DNA of 64,000 nucleotides, taken from contig CM060681.1 in NCBI GenBank assembly GCA_030686995.1, positions 160,722,333 to 160,786,332 on the forward strand, given 5' to 3'. The notes under the pieces are model-generated. The model saw only the letters and a list, made by a program, of their open reading frames with translations. It was not told the origin of the DNA and did not search any database. Made by a program: the position numbers and the translations under genes. Positions 34,101-46,340 of the stretch are shown one piece after another. The stretch is from Artemisia argyi. Lineage: Eukaryota; Streptophyta; Magnoliopsida; Asterales; Asteraceae. Numbering within the stretch: the stretch's first letter is position 1; every line of letters starts with the position of its first letter.

Positions 34101-35040
34101 GAAGTATTAAATGAGGAGGGGGAAGTTGGTGTGGGTTGGTGAAAGTATTGATGATAGTTGGTGAGGAGGGGGACATGGAGCTGGAAATTAGGGTGGTAAT
34201 GGTGGGATTACAAGGAGGTTAGGGGTGAGTGGTGAGGGTGTTGACTGTGTTGACCCTGCTTGTTTGACCGTTTGACTCAGAAACGGTGTTGGGTTTTATT
34301 ATTTTGGGAATGGGCTGGGGTACATGGGCTTAGGGTGTATGGGTTGGATTGTTTGGTTTTGGGTATAAATAATAAAAGGGGTCCGTATGGTTTGGTAACT
34401 TAGTGAACACAAGGACCAAAAATGTATTTTCTTAAAAGTTGGGGCTGAAAATATAAATTTTCCCAAAGTTATCACAAGGATCAAAATTGACAACATTTGA
34501 ATATTACAAGGATCAAAATTAACATTTTCCAAAATAAAACACCCTGGGACCAAATTTGTAAATTTCCAAACTACAGGGACCAAACATGTAAATTTCCCAA
34601 ACTTTCACACCCAAGGACTAAAAATGACTTTTGTAACTTCCCAAGGACCTAAAATGATTTTTTTATCAAAAATATCCCACTAGGGACCAAATCTGCCAAA
34701 GTTTGAAACTCCAGGGACTAATTTTGTAATTTTCCAAAACTTTTCCAATTTTTCACCAAAGGACAAAATATAACTTATGATTGTAAAAGGACCTTTGGTG
34801 ATAATTTTCCATATTTTGAATGACCAGGGACTAGTTTTGTCATTTTATAAAAGTTGGGGGACTGAAACTGCCAATTTTGCAAACTTTGTACGTTTTTCAT
34901 CTGTTTTTACTCGTTTTGCATCTAAAACATATAAAACACAATTTTAAAATATTTTTAGTATTTTGATGCATTACTGAGTGTTTTTGTATGTTTTGCAGTT
35001 CAGATTAGACCAAAAATGATGAGTGTTTGAGCACTCATCA
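31158..35040 (-). mobile_element. Solo LTR S1 (3,883 bp) with TTTAT target duplication
   Basis: Minus strand TGATGAGTGC (35040) to GCCTCAATCA (31158). TTTAT flanks both ends (31153-31157 and 35041-35045). It is homologous to S2 in opposite orientation, including the terminal hairpin, the GGGACCAAA repeats, a very AT-rich block (31400-32240) and AATAAGC words. There are no coding domains. TGAT...ATCA ends resemble Athila/Tat LTRs; the lineage is not proven. Confidence 0.9.
34395..34870 (-). repeat. GGGACCAAA diverged tandem repeats in S1
   Basis: About a dozen degenerate copies of AGGGACCAAAATTTGTAA-like words at 30-50 bp intervals. The same block, opposite strand, is at 39365-39680 in S2. 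Confidence 0.8.
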
Positions 35041-35376
35041 TTTATGCTAGTGAGTGATGAGTAAACAACATGGAGCGGATTGCTATTTATAGGCAAAAAG
35101 CCTAAGCAAGCCACGGATGGACGGAACCAAATACAGGGTTCTGTCTGTATACCTGTTTGGTTCCGTGAGAACCTAACACAAAATCATCCAAAATCTTTAA
35201 CAAGTCTAACCAAAATATTTATCATATCGATCCATGATTCTTTGAGTAACAATCTAAACAAGATATTCATCATATCATCTAAAGATCACAAAATCTTCCA
35301 AAAATCACAAAGATGATGCATGCCATGATGTAATCATACATTTCCAAGTTTAGAATTAAACAATAGTATGAAAATG
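35041..35376 (-). mobile_element. 5' LTR of element M, middle segment with TATA box
   Basis: Continues the LTR after S1. Minus strand CTATAAATAGC near 35080-35090 is a good TATA box. An imperfect hairpin ACGGAACCAAA (35114-35124) / TTTGGTTCCGT lies just upstream of it. It is interrupted at 35376 by composite C (AAATG at 35372-35376). Confidence 0.75.
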
Positions 35377-35937
35377 TGTTGGGAATTATAGATTTCATTA
35401 TTACAAAACTACATGTGCTTATATGAAGAAGAATGAAAGTAGTTTGAATGAAAGTACTTTGCTGAACCAAAGTACTTTCTGTTGAACCAAAGTACTTCTT
35501 AACCAAAAGTACTTTGAATCAAAGTACTTCTCAAGCTGTTTATGAAGAAGAATGAAACATGAAGGACTAGCTTGCAAAAGAAGATTTATTTATTACTCCT
35601 TCGTAGTATTTTGTAAGCCCTAATCCTCTAGTATATAAAGAGGACATGGGTCATTAGTTTTATAGTGCACACAGAAAATATGTAGTCGACTTAAAGAGGT
35701 GTGTGTATCTAGGCGTCAAGTTCCTATAATGGACGCCTAGGGTTTATTAGTTAGTTAGTTTATTAGTAACAGATCAATCTATGTATTAGTTAGCTTAGCC
35801 TCAAGGATCTTTTGATCTTGGGGATATAGTGAATAATAAAAACCTTGTTTAATAACATTATTGTTCTTTATAGTCCGCTGCGTGTTATTAATGTTATTTG
35901 TAAAACGATCCTAGATGAGCTTAAACGATTCTCAACA
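35377..35937 (+). mobile_element. LTR A1 (561 bp)
   Basis: TGTTGGGAATT to GATTCTCAACA. Five or six AAAGTACTTT-type words lie at about 35440-35530, upstream of TATA box AGTATATAAAG (about 35631-35641). It is about 95 percent identical by eye to A2 and of the same length. Confidence 0.88.
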
Positions 35938-35939
35938 TG

Positions 35940-35951
35940 TGGTATCATAGC
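35940..35951 (+). promoter_or_regulatory. PBS after LTR A1
   Basis: TGGTATCATAGC, one mismatch to the iMet-type PBS. Confidence 0.8.
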
Positions 35952-37114
35952 TAGGTTAGCTCTTGATATCTGGGATTTACAAGGTTTTTGATGTCGATTT
36001 TAATGAAGAAAAGATGGGTCGAAGTTCAGTTTTTGGTGTCTTATCAAAAAGGCGACAAGGTTTTTGTATGGCGATATTATAAGTAAAAGATTTGTCATTC
36101 ATGTTACTAGCTACTGGTCATGTTACCCGATGTTGGACAGAGATGTTTATTGGTTCTCGGCTGTGTTTGAAAGTTATTGAATGACACACACAACAAGTTT
36201 TTGGTTTTGGTTTTTGGGCTACACACAGGAAGATTTTTGGTTTACGTTCTTAAAGGATTAAAAAGGCTCGTTCTTATTGCTTAATTGATTACGAAGAAAG
36301 GTGAATATCAATTATTTGATGTTGTAGTTGAGTTTCACAGGTGCGTGTTCTTATCATATCTCAAGGTGGGTGTTACACTTTGGAGATAACTTGTTCGTGC
36401 TTTATGGTTGTGACAAAGACTTGATGAATCTAGCAAATTGGTGTGTTATCTACAAACTGAAGGTGCTTAATATCACATTTGCTATCACTTTAAGGAGTTA
36501 CGTTGTAGTGCTCAGTATCTCATATAGTTGAGGATTTATCAAGAGGTTGAGGTCTACTTATACTTTCTAGTTTAGTATGAGCTTGGAGTCACGTGGATAG
36601 TACAAGATATAAGATGCAAGTTTGAGAAATTCAACTTCTTCATCAAATTCGTTACACTCAATTTTCTTCATCAGTGATCATTATAGAATTGAAGATTCAA
36701 GAGATGGTAAACATATTAGTTTCAGGGGAAGCTTATTGATTAAATGTTCAACCATCTACATGCACCATTTAAGGGGAAGTGTTTCATTACTACTTCTAGT
36801 CATCATTAATACTGCTAGTTTAAAATTTCTATTGTCTTGAGTTCATTTTTCGCAAGCTTTTTGGTGTTCTTCATGGAGGGTAATTCAAGACATTGGAAAT
36901 ATTGGATTGGAATTTTTGATATATGATGTGGGGTAGTGACGATCAACGTTGCACATCTTTTCATGTCCCCTATTAGATGATTACAAAAAGGGGAAGAAGA
37001 CTACAGAGATATGATTTGCAGCTTATTTATATGTGGTGACATGTTCAAGAAGATCTTAAGTCAAGGGGAAGCATTGAAGATTGTTTCATTCATGGAGATA
37101 GTTTCGTAATATCA
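35952..37114 (+). other. Short non-coding internal region of the A1-A2 unit
   Basis: I see no gag or pol similarity in any frame. Five AGGGGAAG-type purine words occur near 36724, 36771, 36989, 37063 and 37117, the last being the PPT. With matching 561-bp LTRs and a PBS this is a small non-autonomous LTR element, or the remnant of one. Confidence 0.7.
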
Positions 37115-37127
37115 AATAGGGGAAGAT
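37115..37127 (+). promoter_or_regulatory. Polypurine tract before LTR A2
   Basis: AATAGGGGAAGAT directly precedes TGTTGGGAATT. Confidence 0.8.
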
Positions 37128-37688
37128 TGTTGGGAATTATAGATTTGATGATTACAAAACTACATGTGCTTATATGAAGAAGAATGAAAGTACTTTGAAT
37201 GAAAGTACTTTGCTGAACCAAAGTACTTTCTGCTGAACCAAAGTAATTCTTAACCGAAAGTACTTTGAATCAAAGTACTTCTCAAGCAGTTTATGAAGAA
37301 GAATGAAACATGAAGGACTAGCTTGCAAAAGAAGATTTATTTATTAGTCCTTTGTAGTATTTTGTAAACCCTAATCCTCTAGTATATAAAGACGACATGG
37401 GTCATTAGTTTTATAGTGCACACAGAAAATATGTAGTCGACTTAAAGGGGTGTGTGTGTCTAGGCGTCAAGTTCCTACAATGGACGCCTAGGGTTTATTA
37501 GTTAGTTAGTTTATTAGTAACAAATCAATCTATGTATTAGTTAGTTTTGCCTCAAGGATCTTTTGATCTTCAGGATATAGTGAATAATGAAAACCTTGTT
37601 TAATAACATTATTGTTCTTTATATTCTGCTGCATGTTATTAATGTTATTTGTAAAACGATCCTAGATGGGCTTAAACGATTCTCTACA
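37128..37688 (+). mobile_element. LTR A2 (561 bp)
   Basis: TGTTGGGAATT to GATTCTCTACA. It serves as 3' LTR of the short A unit and stands directly before the PBS of the gag-pol region. AAAGTACTTT words lie at about 37188-37282 and the TATA box at about 37382-37390. Confidence 0.88.
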
Positions 37689-37691
37689 AAG

Positions 37692-37703
37692 TGGTATCAG
37701 AGC
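37692..37703 (+). promoter_or_regulatory. PBS of the gag-pol part of element C
   Basis: TGGTATCAGAGC, a perfect copia tRNA-iMet-type PBS. Confidence 0.9.
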
Positions 37704-39193
37704 TTGTGTGGAAACTCTGATTAAGAAGAAACCCTTAAAACCGATTTTACAACGAACCCTAAAAAGATATCGACTGAAGTTGCACCAGTTCCTTCCATCA
37801 CCTCAATCAGAATTCCTATTGTCAAGAAGGGAGAGTATGATCTATGGAGCATGAAGATGAGGCATTACATTGCTATTACAGACCATGCTTTATGGGATGT
37901 GATTGTCAATGGTAATGTTGTTATTGATGAACCTGTATCAGTTGAAGGACAACCTACACCACCTACGCCAACTTTGCCAGCAATTACAAAAAGAAATCAA
38001 GATAAGGCTCTCAACATACTACTTTCTGCTATTCCTGATGGTCACCTATTAAAGTTTCATGATGCTAAGGATGCAAACCAATTATGGGCTGCTATTAAGA
38101 CAAGATTTGGAGGTAATGATGCTTCCAAGAAGATGAATAAAAACCTATTAAAGCAACAGTTTGAAACATTCACTATTGGTGAAAGAGAAAGCCTTGACTC
38201 TGCCTATGACAGATATCAAAATCTACTCAGTATGCTAGAGTTATATGGAGCAGAAGCATTTGTTGAAGATGAAACTTGAAGTTCTTGAGAAGTTTGCCAT
38301 CTGCATGGCATGTGGTTGCCACTATGATTAGAGGACAACCTGGTTTGGATACTATGGACTTTGATGATCTCTACAACAATTTAAAGGAGTATGAGCATGA
38401 GATGAAGGGTAACAAAGGTTCAAGTTCTCATAACATTGCTTTTGTGTCTTCCTAAAACAAAGGCAATACTTCCACTAAAAGTACTGCTTACCCTGTCCAA
38501 AGTACTGTTGAAGAGAAACAACACCCCTGTGCAACCATGGTCACTACCACTTCATCACCATCAAACAAAACTAACTCAGATGATGTTCTATGTTTATTCT
38601 TCACTCAACAAGCCACTCTACCTGTTACATATCAAGAAGATGTCTTGCAAATTGATGATGATGCTCTAGAAGAAATTGACATAAGATGGCAAGTTGCCAT
38701 GATCACTGCAAGGATCAAGAAGTTCATGAACAAAACAGGGAGAGGTATTGATTTTAAAGCTAAGTAGGGTATAGCATATGATAAATCTAAGATTGAATGC
38801 TTCAATTGTCAAAAGACTGGTCACTTTGCAAGGGAATGCAAGTTTGCAAAGTATCAGGAAAACAGAATGATTGAAAAACCCAAGGTTGAAAGAAAGGAAG
38901 TTCCTATTGCTGAACCAAAATCACAAGCTTTGGTGGCTCAAGAAAATCTATCAGAGGTTGAATGGAGTAATGAATTTGATGATGAACCAGTAACCTACTC
39001 TATGGTTGCAGTGGAAGAGGTTGATTGAAGCACAGTTTTTGATGAGGAACCCGGATATGCTCCTTTGAAATCAAGAGATGGTCTAGGAAGCTTTGATTGG
39101 AGTATGGAAAGTGAAGAAGAACCTGTTCATATTGCTATGATAGCTACTTCACCAAGTTCATCCACTATCTTTGAGGTATGTTCTAAATGTAGT

Positions 39194-42100
39194 TGATGAG
39201 TGCTCAAACACTCATCATTTTTGATCAAATCTGAACTGCAAAACATACAAAAACAATCAAAAAGTCATAAAAATACTGAAAATATCACAGGGATTGTGTT
39301 TTATATGTTTTAAATGTAAAATGAGCAAAAACAAATGAAAAATGATCAAAGTTTGCAATATTGGCAGTTTCGGTCCCCTAAGTTTCAAAACTTGTCAAAA
39401 ATAGTCCTTATGCATTTATTTTGAAAGAAAAGTCAACCCAAGTCTTTTGAAAGTTAAAAATCACAAAAAATGATACTTGGGTCTTAAGTTTCAAAAGTTG
39501 ACATGTTTGGTCCCTAAAATTTCAAATCTGGCAAAGATAGTCCCTGGGAATTTTGAAAAATGGAAAAAGTGAAATATTGGTCCTTGGAATAATAAGCTTG
39601 ACATGTTTGGTCCTTTGGAGCACTTTGGGAAATATACAACTTAAGCCCCTCATCTTTGGTAAAATTACACAAATGGTCCTTGTGTTTTGATATCTTACCA
39701 ACCGGACCCTTAATATCTTAAATCCAAAACCAAACCAAACCCCATCGAAAGCCCAAACCCAATCCCTTTTTACCCGGCCCAACCCCAAACTAATAAAACC
39801 CACCCCTAGGTCAAACAGTTAACAGGGTCAAACACACGGTCAAACAGACCGTCTTCTCTACCATTTCCCCTGTTTTTCTGCTACTCTGTCTCCCCCCCCC
39901 CCAACTTTTCACCAAACTAAGCCTCCACAATTAATGCCCCCCATCTACCACACCAACCTCCACCATCCACAATTAATGCCTCCACCAGCTCCACTTATAT
40001 TGCCCCGTTCCATTTTTGGCGCCAAATTTCAATCAACGGTTCAGATGCATCAAATTTTAATTGTATGGTGAGGATTTGGTCATTGGTTAAGAAAAGAGCC
40101 ATTGGGACTCTAAAATTATAGTAGGAAGCCATGTGGGAGAGTGTGTGGATTATTTGAGAATCGTAGTATAAGTAGCAACTTGTAGAAGCCATATATGGCA
40201 TGTATTATTGTAACTTAGTCTTAGTTAGTGTTTAATTATTATTTGTAATCAGTTTTCAAGCAATGCAAGTTCTCTCTTAAGTTTATTTTCTGTTTCAAAT
40301 TCCAAGTTTAAAAATAGGATTTCAATTATTATTGCAAGGTTATTAGTTGTTATAAGCTACTTGTCAGTTCATATAAACAAATCATAAAGGTTTTCAGAAT
40401 CTTTCTAAGCTTGTGGCATTGTTCTAACCAGAGTTTCATAAAAATAGGCAAAAATCCATAAAAAATAAAAATAAAATAAAAAATTCATGGTCCAAGGTTG
40501 AAGAAGCAAGGAGCACAGTAAATAATGGAAGGCTGTGGGTTAGTGGTTCATGGGAACCAATAGGAATGGTGTATGATTCATGGTTCATTGGGTTTGGCAG
40601 GATTGCACCTTGTAAGAAATTTCTTGGATTTTTGCATTACACTGTATTTGAGCTTGTAATTGCTTATATCTGTGCTATTTAGGTCTAATCAGTATTCTTT
40701 AGTATAATTGTAGCATAAAATTAGCTTGTTGTTCATTGAATCACCTTGTGCTCAATAAACTTGTTTTCACAACTTAAATTGCAACTTGGTCATTTCTGTG
40801 TTTCATGCTTGTGTCAGTGTTGTTTTATGCTCAATTGATCTTAGGCAATGATATTCTGAAGTGTTGAATCAGTTTTGAAGTCTGATTTGGTAAATTGCTT
40901 TGAAAATCAAGTTTAATTGATATTAAAGGGGTGTTTGGTTGATGCTATCTTTCTGTGTTCTTGTTGTTCTTTATGGCAATACTTGGTTCCAACAAGTCAC
41001 TTAAGCTCATATAAGCTCAGTTTGACCACCACTTTGGTTACTTTCTTAGTGAAAGTCAAAATGTAACATTTGATCCCCTAAGTTGTTACCTGTTAAGGTT
41101 TAGAGAGAATCACTTCACCATTTCAATTCACAAATAGAAGTTTAAGCTTAATTTAGTTCATGTGTAGCTTATTTTAACATATTGAATCAGTAGGATCAGT
41201 TAGAAATTCACCAAAGTCAAATCTAGTGTTCTAATTCAAAAGTCAAAGTTGCACACTAGGAAAAATCTCAAATATGGCATGAATTGTTGTGATTTTTGTG
41301 TCTAGTACTGAGCTTTGAAACTTTCACAACTCATAGTATCTCAGCTGATCTTTGATTTCCCATATTCATCTGATTTTTGTGAATTTTTGTGTGGCCCCAC
41401 ATTTGCTCAAAGTAACCTGCAGGGCAAGGGTTTGCCCTGCTTCACAACCTTGTCCAAGCAGACTATTTTCATAGGTCTGTATCTAGCTACATAGTGGGAC
41501 CCAGGACCTGATTTTTGGCTTAATAGAAATCCAATAAGCTAGGCTTTTTAGTTCTGTGCGTATTTTATAGTTTGTAGCTTATTTGCTTGGGCTGCATTGC
41601 CCATTAACTTTGTCCGTTTCCTGACCAAAGCTGAGAACTCAGCTTTTACACCCATATTCCAAGTCCTCCTGACCTAACCTGTGGGACCCAGGGATCATAC
41701 TTTAGCTTTTTAGAAAGCCAATAAGCTCAGCTTATTGGCTTAACTTTTCATTTGGCCTTCCAAGCTCCCTAGTGGACCCCACAGGGCTTCAAAAGTGACC
41801 CTTGTGACCTGTTTTGGACTGTTTGGTATTTGGGATTGCTTATTGCTTATTAATTGCTTATTCCTTATGCTTTTTGTTTTCATTTGGCTTATTATAAGTA
41901 GTTCTCAATTTGTTTAAAGCTTATTTGTGTTTATAATCTCATTTGGTAGCTTTTTCATTACAAGCAAAGTCCTAATAAGCTTAAAAGCTTAACTGTCAAG
42001 TTAATAAGCTCACCATATTGCTTATTTTTGAGTTCCAAGCAAACTTGCTTCACAAAAGTTGTTCAAAAACAGTTGATAAGCAGTTGTGAAAAAGAAAAAT

Positions 42101-42925
42101 CCAAAAAACTCCAACTTAATAGAAGTGATAGCTTCTATTTAAGCCAATTGGCTTATTTCCTCAGCTTATTTATAAGCAATTCTCATTTTTATATTTTTCC
42201 TATGCTTCTTATTGTTAAAAATAATTTTAGTAATTTTCTCAGATTTTTCTTTCATCATGGTATTTTTCTTAATTTAGTTTAGTTTTTAATAATTAATAAA
42301 TATTTAATAATTAATAATAATTAATTAAAAAGTCTTAAAAAAATACATTTTCAGTTTTAAAATTAGTTTTATATTATTTTAGATTTTTCCAAGTTTAAAT
42401 TTTATTTTTCTAGGTTAATTTCATAATTATTTGTATTTTAGGTTAATTTAAATAATTAAAAATAATTAGGAAATTAGTATTTAATTAATAATAATTATAT
42501 AATTAGTGTAAAAATTAATTTTCTTTTTCTAAAAATTTTCTTTAATCATTAGGTTTGTAAAAATATTATTTTTATATCCGTAGCATTTTTAGTTATTCAA
42601 ACTCACTTTTTATTACGTACGTCAGTTCACGTTTATAATCAAAACGTACGTTTTTAGGTTTTAGCTCAATTTTTCTTAATCTAAATTCACGTAATCAATC
42701 ATATAACTTTCCTAAGCTATTTTATTTCATAATTCTCAAATAAATCTCATCACAACCCTTTCCTGTGAAAAATCACCCGATCACAAGCACGCTGAAGCAC
42801 AATTCACACCTCGTCGGGACATAACGACCTGGTGATACCCTATATTACCCGGAGATTGACTCTAGGCTATTTAACTTTGTTGACCATTCCTTGGTCAATA
42901 TAAGTTGACTGTTTAGGGCCAATCA
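39194..42925 (+). mobile_element. Solo LTR S2 (3,732 bp) with GTAGT target duplication
   Basis: TGATGAGTGC to GGGCCAATCA, flanked by GTAGT at 39189-39193 and 42926-42930. It is homologous to S1 (opposite strand) and S-left. Landmarks are the terminal hairpin (39194-39217), GGGACCAAA-like repeats on the minus strand (39365-39680), a dense AATAAGC/GCTTATT word field (41510-42180) and an AT-rich block (42270-42560). No coding sequence. Confidence 0.92.
41510..42180. repeat. AATAAGC / GCTTATT word field in S2
   Basis: More than 20 copies of GCTTATT or its complement, sometimes joined as AATAAGCTTA-like palindromic pairs. A corresponding field is at 22830-23520 in S-left. Spacing is irregular. 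Confidence 0.75.
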
Positions 42926-44399
42926 GTAGTAATTGCTATCAAAAGTTGCGTAAAGAATATGAAACTGAAAGAGATAATTATAGAAGGGCTAGGTCTGAGA
43001 TAGCTGGTTACCAATTGACTTTAGAGTCAATGGAAGCCAAGATAATCACTCATGAAAATAATGAAGTAGCTTGGGCAAAAACATATGAGCAACAAGATTA
43101 TCAATTAAAGTTGAGTGAATGGAAGTTAGGATGTAAAGTTTCTGAACTAGAAAAGGTCACTAAAGAAAGAAAGAGATAAGTTATTAGTAAAACTTGCTAG
43201 TTGGAAAGAATCAGGTCTGTCACATGTTAGTTTTGTTGAAAAACAAAGAACAACAAACATTAAACCTGGCCTAGGTTATGATGATAGTAGTTCAGAAGAA
43301 ATCCCAACTAGGAACAAGGAACTAAGTCTTTTAGAGGAGACCTCAACTAGTGATGAAGGATACATTAGCTTAGAAGAGAACACATCTAGTGATGAGGAAT
43401 CACCAAGTCCAACACCTCCTAAATTTAAGAAAGACAAGGGATACAATGAAGTTCCTCCACCCACAGGTAGTTTTCAACCACCTAGGACAGATATTTCTTG
43501 TTTTGGAATAGACAATTTGGAGTTTAGAAAGAAGCTTAAAGGTCAATCTAATTCAAGTCAATCTAGTTCTGAGTCCTTAAGAGAATCTGTTGAGAAACCT
43601 AGGAATGATGACAAGGGTTCAGGGAATGATAAAGTCTTTTCAAAAAAAGCAGTACTTCCAAAAACTTCTCAAAGTACTGTTGATCATTCAGCAATACCTT
43701 CAAGAAAATCTTTTCAAAATACTGCTAATTTTAGAAAACCTTTTGGAAGAGGATTTGGGAATATGGGTCAAAAGTTATGTTATGTATGCTATAGTCCTCA
43801 CCATTTGATTAAGGACTGTGATTATCACTCAGAATACTTAAGTAAATTCCCAAAGACCACATCTGCAAACCATAAGCAAAAGGAGAATAAACCAAGGGAG
43901 AATAAACTAGTTTGGAATCATTCACATAGGTTTAACCATAGAAATTTCTCAAAGTACTATAGGTACCCTCACTAGAGAAGACCTTTTTCCAAACCACCAG
44001 TACCTTCTCAAAGTACTGTTAGGAATTCACCCAACCAAGGTACTGTTAACACTAATTCTTATGTAAGACCAAGGAGATTCAATTCCTACAAACTTAGAAG
44101 GCCTTACAACTAAAGAAGAGTACCTAGATCAAAGAGCCCACCACCAACTGTTAAAACTAAATGGGTCAAGAAAGAAAGTACTGATGGGGGACAAACAGTA
44201 CTTTCAGAAAGTAAAGAAGAAAAGGGAGTGTTAATGAAAATCCAACACAGGTTTTGGGATCAAAGACACTAATTCTTGATAGTTCTTACAAAAATAGTGG
44301 AGATTACATACTTAAAGAATTTGAGTATGTCACTCCACAAGGGGAACACAAGTCAGTAATGACTTGGGTTCCTAAAAGAAACTAACATTTTTCATCTTT

Positions 44400-46340
44400 A
44401 TGCAGGGCAACCCAGAAGAGGAGCTTAAAGATCATATTATCATTGATAGTGGTTGCTCTGGAAGTATGACAGGAGACAAGGAGCTTTTGTCAGATTTTAA
44501 GGCTTATTTTGGAGGAAGAGTTGCATTTGGGAATGATCCTAATGGAGGGAGAATCACTGGCAAAGGAACCATCAAGACTGGATCCATTGATTTTGAGAAT
44601 GTTAGATATGTGAAGGAGCTTAAATTCAACCTTTTGTCAGTCTCTCAGATCTGTGACAAGAAATATCCTGTGTTGTACACAGAATGTCTTATTCTCTCCC
44701 CTGAGTTTAAGTTAGATGATGAAAACTTGGTAATACTGAGAGTACCAAGAACCAATGATGTGTACAAGTTAGATTTGAAGAATATCAATCCTACTGAAAG
44801 AGCAACATGTTTGGTAGCAAGGGCAACAATGGAAGAAGCACATCTTTGGCACAGAAGATTAAGACATGTAAATTTCAAGAACATCAACAAATTAATCAAA
44901 GGCAATTTAGTTAGAGGTTTACCTTCTAAAACTATTCAAGAGCCTTTGGAATTGTTACATATGGATCTGTTTGGACCTGTTTCTGTTGCAAGTTTAAACA
45001 AGAAGAAGTACTGTTTGGTAATAATAGATGATTGCAGTAGATTTAGTTGGGTCTTTTTCTTGAGGTTTAAGGATGAAACTTTTGATGCTATTCATGATCT
45101 TATAATAGCCCTTGAAAATCAGTTAAGACTCAAAGTTAGATCCATTAGATGTGATAATGGTACTAAATTCAAGAATCAGCTTATGGATGAGTTTTGTGCC
45201 AAGAAAGGAATAAAGAGGGTGTTTAGCATTGCTAGAACTCACCAACAGAATGGAGTTGCAGAAAGGAAGAATAGAACTTTGATAGAAGTAGCAAGAACCA
45301 TGCTTGCAGATTCTCAATTACCTGTTCCATTTTGGGCTGAAGCTGTAAGTGCTGCTTGTTATGTGTTAAGTAGAGTATCAGTGACAAAACCTCAGATGAA
45401 GACACCTTATGAGTTTCTTATGGGAAAGAAAGCAAACATTAAGTTTATGAAACCTTTTGGTTGTCCACTGACTATACTAAATACAGTTGATACTCTTGGA
45501 AAGTTTAATGGCAAGTTAGATGAATGATACTTATTGGGTTACTGTACCAATAGTAAAGGATTTAGAGTATACAACAGGAATACCAAAAAGGTTCAAGAAT
45601 GTCTTCATGTTGAGTTCCTTGAAGATCAAGAAAATCAAAAAGGTAAAGGTCCTGATTGGATGTTTGATCTTGATATTTTGGCTTCTTCTATGAACTATGT
45701 ACCTGTTAGAGAAGAAAATCAAGCTGTTCATAATGAAGAAGAACTCCAGTACATTGTTCATGGAGTCAATATGAGATCTGATGATGTTTCTGATGAAGAA
45801 CCCATTGCACAGAAGAAAAGTACTGTTGAACCTCAAAGTATTGTTGAACCACAAAGTACTGTTGAACCAAAATCCACAATATCTGATGAAGACCAAGCTA
45901 TTCAAGATGAACTTAATAGGATGCTTTTACAAGAAACTATTACAAAATCCTATCAAGATGATCAAAGGAGAGCTTATGAGGCAGAGAAGAAAAAGGCCAA
46001 AGTCTCAGATGACTATGATAGTACTTTTCATCAAAGTACTGATGAACCTGTTGAAAGTACTTCCAATGTCTTACCCACATCAAATTGGATCAACACTGAT
46101 GATTTGAATGATCCAAACATGCCTGATTTAGAAGATATTGATGCTGAGCTTCCTAAGGAAGGAATTTTCTTAAATTCTAATGAAGATCCTGATCTTCAAA
46201 TTTAGAGGATGATCTTGATGTTCCACCAACTCCTACATTAAGAATTCATAAAGACCATCCTACTAGCAAAATCATTGGACAAAAGCTAAGAATCTCTCTA
46301 AGCAACATAATGCTTTACTTAGCTTTATCTATAAACAAAA
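44400..46340 (+). pseudogene. Protease and integrase of element C
   Basis: The protease motif IIDSGCSGSMTGD is followed by LKFNLLSVSQICDKKYPVL and the first half of the integrase zinc domain (LWHRRLRHVNFKNINKLI). The Cys pair that should follow is missing: RGLPSKTIQEP runs straight into LELLHMDLFGP, an in-frame loss of roughly 25-30 codons. Core residues are present in HMDLFGP, RCDNGTKF and NGVAERKNRT. A stop at about 45525 interrupts before YLLGYCTNSKGFRVYN. A Ser/Thr/Glu linker with KSTVEP-type repeats follows (45720-46200), then a frame change near 46205. Confidence 0.88.

Larger units (their letters stand above)
37770..44390 (+). pseudogene. gag of element C, split by solo LTR S2
   Basis: The capsid region is readable as KKGEYDLWSMKMRHYIAITD, ITKRNQDKALNILLSAIPDG, LWAAIKTRFGGNDASKKMNK and DSAYDRYQNLLSMLE, a UBN2-type copia gag. 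The frame shifts near 38275, with stops near 38454, 38767 and 39027. The zinc knuckle is CFNCQKTGHFARECK (about 38795-38840). S2 interrupts at 39194; excising it with one GTAGT copy rejoins FEVCSKCSNCY and the coiled-coil region (about 42931-43180). A second Cys/His motif, CYVCYSPHHLIKDC, lies at about 43780-43820. The C-terminal linker ends near 44384. It is a decayed gag. Confidence 0.85.
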
